64,000 bases of DNA. Origin: Amorphophallus konjac (taxonomy: Eukaryota; Streptophyta; Magnoliopsida; Alismatales; Araceae). The notes under the pieces were generated by a model. It was not told the origin of the DNA. It worked only from the letters and a program-made list of their open reading frames with translations, and did no database searches. A program made the position numbers and the translations under genes. The stretch is taken from contig CM040128.1 in the NCBI GenBank assembly GCA_022559845.1, forward strand, positions 173,654,413 to 173,718,412, given 5' to 3'. Shown piece after piece: positions 45,221 to 55,307 of the stretch. The stretch's first letter is position 1, and the number at the start of each line of letters is the position of its first letter.

Positions 45221-45318
45221 ATTCTCCCCGGGTGGGAAGAACTTGACCCTGTCGAGTAAGGGTCACGGTCGCTCAAGTGGCGCTCCAGCAAGTCTGGGTC
45301 GATCCTCTCTAGCTCTCC

Positions 45319-47607
45319 TCATGTGATCCAGGTGTCGTCTGTCGCAGGGCGCCCTCTCCAACGCACTAGGAAGCGTTGGTAGGCTCCGCTCCTGGTAGTG
45401 GTCACCTGCTCATCCAGTATGCAATCTATATGCTCGCGTTTCTGTAATGGGGCTGGAGGAGGTGGACGCTCCGAAGGTGTAACACTCTCAAGAGGAGGGG
45501 AGGGCTCAAAAGGCTCACTGGGAATCACCGTGGGATCCCGATATGCCACCAGATCTGAGACATTGAACGTCGAACAAATCCCATAGCCTTCTGGCAGCTC
45601 AATCTCATACGCGTTCGACCCAATTCACTTCAAGACTCGGAAGGGTCCAGCACCGCGGGCCTGGAGTTTCTTCACGGCCCCTGAAGGAAACCGTTCAGGT
45701 CTGACCCTGATCATGACGTACTCTCCCTTACGGAACTCACGGGTGTGTCGATGCGCGTCAGCTAACTCCTTATAACGTGCGTTGCTGGCCTCAAGGTGGT
45801 GATGATGCAGACTCCGAATAAGATGGGTAGACTCATACCTACGTGAATGTAGGGGTGATCCTGGACATCCAAATATGGATCTAATATGCCTATGACATCT
45901 ACCAGACTTGACAACATGGGGAGGACCTGGACAACCAAAGTATGACCTATCATGCACATGTGTCCTACTAAATATGGTAGACTCAGGAGGACGAATAACC
46001 CCAAACTCACTCATGACATTACCCCTATATGATGAGGGACTTGGAGAAACATGAGAGAGAGACATGTGTCCCTGGCCTCCTAAACTCTGGCGTCTGGGTG
46101 TATGCGAGGTGAGATGTTGACTAGCCGGTCTGGATGGGGTGTGATAATGGACCTTCTCGACATGTTGGGGAAAAGAATATGAGTCGAGAGGCTCACTAGG
46201 GAGGGGATCGAATGGGTCAAAGAAATGATGACCCCTCCCGACAGGTCCCTTTACTATACTTGCCCATGTCCGACATTCGCCCAAGTGTAGATGATCACCT
46301 TCAGGCGCTCTAATATATGGGGCGAGGGGCTCATGAGGGAGGCAAAGAAAGCTAGGTTCCTCCCTCGGGACCGTGATACCATAAGAGGTGACAAAATCAA
46401 CCTCCATGGGTATGGGAAATAATAAAAGGACCTCGGAGGTGATATGTCCTATGGTGTAGACCGAGGTAATAGAACCCATAGCAGGGATTGTAAAGCTATG
46501 ACTATAGGGTTGGTCAGACCCTAAGGTCAACATATATGTCAACTCCCATTGACAATCTAAACTCCTAAGGAAGTCCTTCACATTTTCAAGAAAGCAGAAG
46601 GACCGAAAAGTGGTGTGAAAGGAGTCAAGGGGTATAATTGGGAGGGCTGGCTCCATGGAGGGGTAGCAAGGGATCGGGGCATCTAGAATTTGGCCCTTCC
46701 TTAACCAGCTAGCTAAAGGCCCTTCAATGACAAGTTCACCCTGGGGAGGCAAGAATGGCTCCAGATGAGGGTCGAAGGGAGCCTCTCCCTCAGGTGGGGA
46801 AAAGGGGTCCTCTATGATGTGGGTGGCACCTTGACTCTCCATCGAGTGTCTCGGGACGAGAGTGCCGGTCTCAACCTCCATAGGTTTAGGCACGATTGGG
46901 TGCTCCATGGGATCATTCCCTAACTCCTCAACCTCAGTTAGGTACTCCTCAGCCAACTCCTGTTCAGCCTCGTAAGTCACCGGAACAAGCCCAGGTGGGG
47001 GACATGAGCCCGGAGGTGGAGTGGATCGCTGGGGATGGGTGGCTAGCGACACGGAGGTGGTCGGCACAGCGCCGTCGTGGAAGACGAACTCGCCTGGAAG
47101 GTGAGATAGGTGTAAGGTGCAGGTCCTCCTGTCCAGGTCGATGGTCGCTCTTCTCTCCTCCAACCAAGTTTGCCCTAAAATGATGCATGGACCAGCAAGT
47201 GTGTCGATCTTACACCATGCGCCATCGTGATATAGAACGGGGCTGAACCACCGTTGAAACTCGATAAAAGCTAAGCCACCGTGGAGAACAATCTCCCCAG
47301 TCTTAGAGAGAGACTCAACAATGTCCTGTGAGACCCAATTAGATGGAACCCTACTGATGAAGTCGATCTCCGTATGAAACCCATTAGGTAGGACCGGCAC
47401 GGACATGACAGGGCGCTGGAACGACTCGGTCATCGGTATAGGGATCGGGTCTCCCGACGACTGAGTGGTAGGGGCGACACCTAGGGGTCGTGCCATAAGA
47501 GCCTCGAATTGGGCCACCAGGGATGACCAATCTGACATGTGGGCTCGAGGAACCACCATGGGGCTGGCGGTGAGCTGGACATGCATATGCAAGACTACCC
47601 TAGACAA
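45319..47607 (-). pseudogene. Element C' polyprotein: second copy of the chromodomain-only element
   Basis: Collinear with C but not interrupted by the LINE. The frame is open from MSRVVLHMHVQ at 47607 for 660 codons to a TGA at 45625-45627 within the GPF/Y module, then continues to another TGA at 45319-45321 near the chromodomain end (GAYQRFLVRWRGRPATDD). Both stops correspond to CGA codons in relatives. It has the same missing DSG triad (EIDFISRVPSNWVSQDIVES), the same IILGQTWLEERRATIDLD, and the same unknown central region (FLRSLDCQWELTYMLTL; FFDPFDPLPSEPLDSYSFP). Left of about 45790 its sequence resembles D rather than C, so the 3' end may be recombinant. Confidence 0.8.
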
Positions 47608-47640
47608 ACCTATGGACTCAAATGCACCCTAGACATCCTA

Positions 47641-48078
47641 GGCTGTGATTTGTACTTAATAGTTCTTGTACCGGGGTTGTGTGTGACTTGGCCGGGCTTC
47701 TTCCCCACGCCCGAGCGTGGAGGTATGCTTCCATTCCCTCCTTGGTAGCACTTGCTAGTTTAGTATCTACTCTTGACGCCGCTGCTAGAGAGCATGCTAG
47801 GACCTAGCCATATATATATATATTCACTACTGCGGTGAGTGAGTGAGACCGTCCCACGACTCTCCGAGTTGTGAGTTTGGAGTTGACCCCATACACCGCC
47901 GGTGGTCACAACAGTGCGGATCGGCGCGCCTTCATCTTAGGGGCGCTTGTGAGCTAGTAGTTGCTTGTTGCTTTGGCATAGTCCCTTCTTGGGAATGCTA
48001 GGTGTCGAGTTCATGCTATTCTATCAACGCCAATTGCTAGTCTCTTTATCTGTCTTGTCGCAATTCCATTTAGTGCCC
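47641..48078 (+). repeat. Plus-strand LTR fragment, S1-like, 3' end
   Basis: Collinear with the reverse complement of S1 from about 26900 to 26471: GTGTGTGACTTGGCCGGG, then CACGCCCGAGCGTGGAGGTA, then CGCCAATTGCTAGTCTC, then CCATTTAGTGCCC. It contains a short (TA)n run at about 47811-47823. Confidence 0.75.
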
Positions 48079-48087
48079 TAGCAAACG

Positions 48088-49683
48088 GGCTAGGACCTAC
48101 GAATGCAATAAAGTGCGGCCAGCACTCGCACGCCAAAGGCAAGCCGGGTGGCTGACCTCCGTAGCGTTCCTCCGGGTGGAGGCATCTCTCAACAAGAAAC
48201 TCAAGCCCCACGACCGTCCCTATGAGGGAAGCGCGGGATCTCAGCGGCTAAGGAACCGCCTAACGCCTAGGGGAGTCTAGTTCGAGCTCGGTGCTCATTA
48301 GGGGCACGGGACGGGTGCTCTCAACTCACATTCACGCGGTGAATTACAAAATAGCTAGGATCCTACACGCTCACGCGACATATAGAATAGCATACTAGTA
48401 AAGCAAAGCAACAGAGTAGGAGCGTCGCGCGTACCTCCACGCCTAGGCGTGGGGAAGAAACCCCGGTCGAGATCAACAACCCCGATACACACGACACATA
48501 ATAATACAATGCCAACCAAAATGCCCACTCCTCACAGAGAGATAATAGGCTACAACAGTAGACTTTGGGGTTGCCGATGCACGGGCTGACGGGCGGCACT
48601 CGGTGAAGGGTTGGCCGTGAGGAGGTTCCCGAACGGTAATCTGCCGGTTCGCAGCAGTGCGCAGGTCACCGGCGAACTCTACCACGAGCCGGTCCGGAGT
48701 CCGAATGGGACGCCGTTAGTGGGGGTGCGAAGCCAGGTCACAGAAGGACTCGTCGGCCAAAGCGGGTGTGCAGATTCGCACCGTGGTGGCCGTGAGGTCG
48801 TCTGCAATCCGTGACTGGTTTCCTGCACACAGAACAGCGTGCTCGAGCGAGAAAATTAATAACTTAATGCTCCGGCGTGCGAACGTGATTCCACCTGTGG
48901 GAGGACGACGGGGACTCGTAGCAGAAACTTCTGATCAAAGGGTTTGACCAGATTGCGTCGAGGTAAGCCGTGGTGGCTTCTGCAACCTGTCACTGGTACT
49001 GGGGTCGGACTGCACAGGATCAGTATGCGCGGTCCCACAAGAACGAATGCCACGCACAGCACGATCGTCGAAACGAGGCGAGGCTTGCGGTGTTGGAAAG
49101 AGGACAAAAAGTTGTTCGAGCCATCAGAAGATGAGCCTCATCACGTCACCAGGATGGGCGCAGTCGCAATAGTGGTAAGCTTCTGTCCTCTGGGCGAGCA
49201 GTCGGGCAGAGGTATGACGGCCGTGGTGAAATTTTCTGAAACGAGGTCAGAATCCAACGAAACCACCTGTCTTGGTTCCGGGACGCCGAGGGCTATAACT
49301 TTGAAGAAGAAGACTTGGGCATAAAATGGATGGAGAAATCGTGACAGGAACAGCACCCAACTGCACCCTCTGGACGGGTTGATTCGAATGGATTCTGCGC
49401 AGTCGTGGGAGAACGGGTGCCACGAACAGTGCCAAAGTCGAAACGAGGCGAGACCACCTCTGGATCGAAGAGGACTCAGAGAGGAACAAACTCAAAGAAG
49501 AACTCTCAGCCTGATTCGCACTGTGGACGTCGGGGTCGACTCTGCAATTAGGGCTTCAATTCTGCCTCGGATCTGCAGGGGTGCAGATTGCTTGTTCTTC
49601 ACACTTGATGATGGAGATGGCGACGAAGGATGGCGATGGAGACGTGGATGAACGCGGAGGATAGATGCTTGGCGTCGCACCAG
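48088..49683 (-). repeat. LTR S4, truncated at both ends
   Basis: Similar to S2/S3 from GGGCTAGGACCTACGA on the left to GATGCTTGGCGTCGCACCA on the right. The last roughly 870 bp of the LTR, up to the expected CCTCACCA terminus, are missing. A's pol resumes at once. Confidence 0.75.
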
Positions 49684-49688
49684 GGATG

Positions 49689-52600
49689 GCCTTCACCCTC
49701 CACCCCACCCAGCCTAGGGATCCTGCCATTCGCGGGCCAGCCGGCCCCAGTGCCACGAACACCCCTCGTCAGGGGAAGGCCGACCCTCCTACCCCACCCT
49801 TGGTGCCAGCCACTACCTCCTCCACTACCCTCACCCTAGGAGAGCCTTCCACTAGGAGGTTGATGGTGATTAGTCCCCGTGAGATGGAGAGGGAGTTCAC
49901 CAGTGGTAGTCCCCTCTTTGCTGTTGTTGTTCGAGAGGTGAGTGATGTCGTCCCAGGATCCGAGGGTGAGCTAAACCCCGAGTTGGCTGCGATTTTACGT
50001 GAGTTTTCTGATATCTTCCCGGAGGACCTCCCTGGAGGCCTTCCACCTATGCGTGACATCCAGCATGAGATCGACCTCGTCCCGGGCTCTTCGTTGCCTA
50101 ACCTCCCTCACTATAGGATGAGCCCCGCGGACCATGCCGAGTTGCAGAGGCAGGTCGAGGAGTTGATGAGTAGGGGATCCCTCAGGGACATCAAGAGCCC
50201 TTGTGCTGTCCCCGCTTTGCTAGCCCCGAAGAAAGATGGCACATGGAGGATGTGCATCGATAGCCGTGCGATCAATAAGATCACGGTGAAATATCGTTTT
50301 CCTATTCCCCGACTGGATGACTTATTAGATATGATGTCGGGAGCCACTATTTTTTCTAAAATTGATCTTCGAAGTGGCTATCACCAGGTTAGGATCAGGC
50401 CTGGGGATGAATGGAAAACTGCATTCAAGACCAAGGATGGTCTGTATGAGTGGTTAGTTATGCCTTTCGGGCTATCTAATGCCCCTAGTACATTCATGCG
50501 GTTGATGACCCAGGTCCTGCGGCCTATGATAGGGGTCTTTTTGGTCGTCTACTTCGATGACATCCTTATTTATAGCCGCACTAGGGAGCACCACTTAGAC
50601 CATCTTAGGCAGGTCTGCGTTGTTTTGAGGCGAGAGAGCTTATTCGCCAACCCGAAGAAGTGTGCTTTCATGACCGATCAGGTTTCCTTCCTTGGGTTCA
50701 TAGTGTCTCGAGATGGGGTCTCCGCTGATCTGGAGAAGATACGCGCCATTCAGGAGTGGCCCGAGCCCCGCACCCTCCACGATGTTCGGAGCTTCCATGG
50801 CCTGGTGACGTTCTATCGTCGCTTCATCCGTGGCTTCAGTTCCATCACTGCCCCGATCACGGATTGCATTAGGAAGGGGGTATTCACATGGACTAAGGCC
50901 GCGGCCACGGCCTTTCAGAACATCAAGGAGCGCATGACCCAGGCACCTGTTCTTACCTTACCAGATTTTTCTAAGGTGTTTGAGGTCACCTGTGACGCTT
51001 CTGGAGTAGGTATAGGGGGAGTTTTGAGTCAGGAGTCTCACCCCATTGCCTTTTTCAGCGAGAAGCTGAACGATGCCAAACTGCGGTATTCCACGTATGA
51101 CAAGGAGTTTTATGCAGTCGTCCAGGCATTGAGATACTAGAGGCACTATCTCCTACACCAGGAGTTTGTGCTCTTTTCTGATCACGAGGCGTTGAGGTTT
51201 CTCCATACCCAGAAGAAGTTGAATGCGCGTCATAGTAGGTGGGTGGAGTACCTTCAGGAGTATACCTTTGTGCTTAAGCACAAGGCAGGGGCCGAGAACA
51301 AGGTGGCCGACACGCTGAGTCGGCGGATGATGATGTTGTCCACCATGGGTGTAGAGGTGGTGGGATTGGAGAGGCTGAAGGAGGCTTATGTCGATTGCCC
51401 GGACTTCGGTCCGATTCATGCTGCCCTTCAGTCGGGCCCCTCCCGTGATTATAGTGAGTTTGTCCTTCAGGAGGGTCATTTATTCCGGGGTGGTAGGTTG
51501 TGCATCCCACGGATGTCTGTTCGTGATTTTCTCACTTGGGAGTTGCATGCAGGGGGTCTTGCTGGCCACTTCGGCCGGAACAAGACCATTGAGGCCGTTG
51601 AGCATAGGTTCTATTGGCCTAGTTTGAAGAGGGATGTTGCTCGCATCGTGGCTCAGTGCCGCACTTGCGCTATGGCCAAGCAGAGGAAGCAGAACACCGG
51701 CCTTTATACTCCCCTCCCTGTCCCGGACAGTCCGTGGCAGGACATTAGCATGGACTTCGTGTTAGGTTTGCTTCGTACCCTCCGTCGGCATGACTCCATT
51801 TTTGTGGTGGTAGATAGGTTCTCTAAGATGGCTTTATTCATTCCCTGTTCCAAGACTTCAGACGCCTCTAGAGTTGCCCATCTGTTCTTTACTCACTGTG
51901 TCTCCAGGTTTGGGCTTCCACGTACTATAGTGTCTGATAGGGATGTGCGCTTCACTAGCTACTTCTGGAAAACCCTATGGCACATGATGGGCACCCAGTT
52001 GAAGTTCTCTACCGCCTATCACCCCCAGACCGATGGTCAGACGGAGGTAGTCAATAGGAGTTTAGGGGATCTTCTTAGGTGCTTAGTGCGTGATCGTGTC
52101 GGGGATTGGGACTTGGTTCTACCTCTAGCAGAGTTTGCATATAATGACTCGGTCAATAGGTCTACAGGTCTGAGTCCCTTTGAGATTGTTACTGGCCGTA
52201 GACCTAGGAAGCCGATAGACTTGGTTCCATCTCCCATCCAGGCCCGTGTTTCTGAGTCAGCTGAGTCCTTTGCAGAGCATATTTGACAGTTGCATGAGCA
52301 TGTACGTTGTCATATAGAGGCTAGCAACGCATGTTATAAGGAGTTAGCTGATGCGCATCGACGCACCCGTGAGTTCCAAGAGGGAGAGTACGTCATGATC
52401 AGGGTCAGACCTGAACGGTTTCCTTCGGGGGCCGTGAAGAAACTCCAGGCCCGCGGTGCTGGACCCTTTCTAGTCTTGAAGCGAATTGGGTCGAATGCGT
52501 ATGAGATTGAGCTGCCAGACGACTATGGGATCTGTTCGACGTTCAATGTCTCAGATCTGGTGGCATATCGGGATCCCGCGGTGATTCCCAGTGAGCTTTT

Positions 52601-52973
52601 TGGGCCCTCCCCTCCTGTTGAGAGTATTACACCTTCTGAGCGTCCACCTCTTCCTGCCCCATTACAGAAACGTGAGCATATAGATTGTATACTGGATGAG
52701 CAGGTGACCACGACCAGGAGCGGAGCCTACCAACGCTTCCTAGTGCGTTGGAGAGGGCGCCCTGCGACAGACGACGCCTGGATCACACGTGGAGAGCTGG
52801 AGAGGATCGACCCGGACCTGCTGGAGCGCTACTTGAGCGACCGTGACCCTTACTCGACGGGGTCGAGTTCTTCCCACCCGGGGAGAATTGGTGAGGACAC
52901 GCGCCACATCACTCGACGGAGCACACGGAGCATGCCAGCATCTCTTTGGCTAGGCGACTATGGCATCTACTAG
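49689..52973 (+). pseudogene. Chromovirus A pol: RT, RNase H, integrase, chromodomain
   Basis: One frame of about 1095 codons with two stops: TAG at 51138-51140 inside RNase H (Trp in D) and TGA at 52284-52286 just before QLHEHV (also TGA in D). RT shows [26 protein letters not shown] and YFDD (about 50550). RNase H shows [14 protein letters not shown] and KVADTLSR. Integrase has an HHCC finger (ELHAGGLAGHFG, CRTCAMAK) and DDE core (ISMDFVLGL, VSDRDVRFTS, QTDGQTEVVN). The GPF/Y module GAGPFLVLKRIGSNAYEIEL is followed by the chromodomain AYQRFLVRWRGRPATDDAW. The stop at 52971 lies inside the 3' LTR. It is an autonomous-type enzyme set, disabled by two nonsense codons. Confidence 0.9.
52880..52887 (+). 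promoter_or_regulatory. Chromovirus A polypurine tract
   Basis: GGGGAGAA one base before the 3' LTR, the plus-strand primer site. The same sequence precedes S1, S2 and S3 on the minus strand. Confidence 0.8.
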
Positions 52974-54934
52974 AGGATCTTTCTTCTCATTTGAGGCCAT
53001 GTTGGGCCTAGGTTTGGTCCCTGCGTGGACACGTTATCTAGTTCTTTTATGTTATCAGACTATGTGTAGGGAGTATTGGGCTGTCTTCCTTTATTAGTGG
53101 GCTTGGCCTTGGCCCATAGCTGGTTGAATTAGGGTTAGGGTTTTGAGAGGAGGGCGCAACCCTCACCCTTGGTGGCTGCGCCACCTTCTCCCCTTGGCCC
53201 CTCCACTTTCCATTTTGGGCGCCCCCCCCTTTCCCCATTCCATCTCCCCCCCTTTCCCCTTGGGGCGCACCCCCCCTTGATCCCTCCTTGATTGGAGGGG
53301 GGTGGCCGCAACCCCCTTGATTGGAGGAGGGCTGGTCGCACCCCCCCTTCCATATGCGCCCCCCCCCTTCCATGTGGCTTGGGATGAAACCCTAGCTTCC
53401 CCCCGGATATATAAGGCTTGTATTTTTCGTTTGGAGGAATTATGGAATGAATAGAAAGAAAAAGTTGCTGTTTCTCTTGAAGGAGGCTGCGCCCCCCTCT
53501 GTTTCCCTTTGATCCTGCGACGGGATCAAGCCTGGGGTGTGACTCCCCATCCCCTCGGTGCGACGCCGAGGTTCCCCCTCTCTTCTATCTCTTCACAGAT
53601 TCAAGCTAAGTGCAACCAGATCTTGTCTCCAAGATCTGCGACGTCCCCCCTCTGTTCTTGGCGACTTTGGGCCACCAGCCCATTTCTGGGTGATTCTGAT
53701 ACGAGTCGCCAATGCGTGCGAGGTGGTCTCGCCTCATTCGGAGTTCGGCATCACCCGTGGCGATTTTCTTCGTGAGCGCGCGCAGGACCCCCTCTCCCTG
53801 CCAGCCAGGTTCTGCCCGCCCCCTTGCAAAAATCCCACGGGACGGAAATCAGCGAGTTTGGACGTGGGATCTTCACCGGTCGTACCTCTCTTCGTCCTCT
53901 TTCCAACGCCGCCGACCTCGCCTCATTCCGACGTACGAGCTGTTCGTGACGTCCGTTCCCGTGAGGTCGCGCAGGTCTGCCCTGTCCACCCGGCGCCAGG
54001 ATCACCTGCGGATTCCCGAGCTTTCTGCACTCAGCCACGACCGGATCTGAATGATCCCTTCGGTCGGGAGCTGCTGCTCTGCGTCCTCTTCGTCCTCCAA
54101 CAAGCGGAGCTCCGTTCGCCCTTCGGAGCTATTTCTTGTCATTTTTCCCGCTCGATCACACGGTTCTGGGAGCAGAATCCCTGTCACAACTTGCAGGTGC
54201 GCCCCCGGCTCCCACGGATGGAATCTGCACGCCCCCTTTGGCCGAGGCTTCCTCCCGTGACCTAGCTACGCGCCCTCGCTGACGGCGCATCAATCAGACA
54301 CCGGATCAGGTCGTGGGATCTTTCACCGCCGAGTCGCGCATTGCTGCGAACCTGCCGACCACCGCCCGGATCCTCCTCGCGGCCAACCCTTCACCGAGTG
54401 CCCCCGTCAGCCCGTGCATTGGCAGCCCCGACTCCATATGTTGTAGCCTGTTATCTCCCTACGAGGAGTGGGCATTTTTGGGTTGGAGTTGTATTATTGT
54501 TCACCTTGTGTATCGGGGTTGTTGGTCTCGGCCGGGGTTTCTTCCCCACGCCTAGGCGTGGAGGTACGTGCGACGCTCCCTTTGTTGGTATCTGCTTTAC
54601 TAGTATGCTTTCTATTATGCCGCGTGAGTGCTTAGGATCCTAGCTAGTCTTTTAGTCACCGCGTGACTGTGAGTTGAGAGCACCCATCCCGTGGCCCTAG
54701 TCGAGCGCCGAGCTTGGACTAGATTCCCTTAGGCGTACGGCGGTTCCTTAGCCGCTGAGATCCCCGCGCTTCCCTCATAGGGACGGTCGTTGGGCTTGAG
54801 TTTCTTGTTGAGAGACGCCTCCACCCGGAGGAACGCTACGGAGGTCAGCCGCCCGGCTTGCCTTTGGCGTGCGAGTGCTGGCCGCACTGTGTTGCATTCA
54901 TAGGTCCTAGCCCTTTCAGTCCCGTCCCGCATCA
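52889..54934 (+). repeat. Chromovirus A 3' LTR (2046 bp)
   Basis: TGGTGAGGACACGCG to CGTCCCGCATCA. It pairs with 22403-24450 and is followed by the ATCCA target duplication. TATA at 53406-53414. Confidence 0.9.
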
Positions 54935-55245
54935 ATCCATCTCCTAAGGAGGAGAGGATTATTGCTCACCTCGTGGTAGCACGAAGCTGCCAAAGTTTCC
55001 GAGGGGGGCGTACATCCGTCTCCTGAGGAGGAGAAGATTATTACTCGCCTCTTGGAGGCTAAAGAGCCACCAACATTTTGAAGGAGAGCGTACGTCCCTC
55101 TCCCGAAGAGGAGAGGATTGCTTGCCTCTTGGAGGAGGGAGAGGCATCGATATTTTGGAGGGGTGCGTACGTCAGTCTTCTGAAGAGGAGAGGATTATTG
55201 CTCGCCTCTTGGGAGCGCGAAGCTTCCAATTGCTAGCCTCGAAGA
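54935..55245. repeat. Tat-2 tandem-repeat block, third piece
   Basis: About four units of 75-85 bp: GGAGGAGAGGATTATTGCTC, then a CTCTTGGAGG-like stretch, then GCCAACATTTTGAAGG, then GCGTACGTCC. It is the continuation of the units at 18390-18523 and 22350-22402. Confidence 0.8.
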
Positions 55246-55307
55246 TGGGAACTGTTAGTTCTGGAGATGGGTCGGGGAGGCAAGGAGTAACTATTATGTT
55301 TATTTCC

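Larger units (their letters stand above)
26471..49683 (-). mobile_element. Compound block of related minus-strand chromovirus elements inside A
   Basis: Left to right: LTR S1, C internal (with LINE), LTR S2, D internal, plus-strand LTR fragment, LTR S3, C' internal, plus-strand LTR fragment, truncated LTR S4. The flanks are AGGATC (to 26470) and GGGATG (49683-49688), and A's reading frame rejoins across them. GGATC/GGATG could be an imperfect 5-bp duplication. S1 and S4 are not a matched pair, so the block is not one simple element. It has the look of tandem elements rearranged after insertion. Confidence 0.65.
22403..54934 (+). mobile_element. Chromovirus A: Ty3/gypsy chromodomain retrotransposon, interrupted
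   Basis: Complete architecture: 5' LTR, tRNA-Met PBS, gag-protease, RT-RNase H-integrase-chromodomain, PPT and 3' LTR. The target site ATCCA is duplicated at 22398-22402 and 54935-54939. The internal frame is split at 26470/49684 by a 23-kb compound insertion. Without it the element is about 9.3 kb. The LTRs differ by scattered substitutions (for example GATACGCGCCGC against GACACGCGCCAC in the first 20 bases), so insertion is moderately recent. It was inserted into the Tat-2 tandem-repeat block. Confidence 0.9.
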
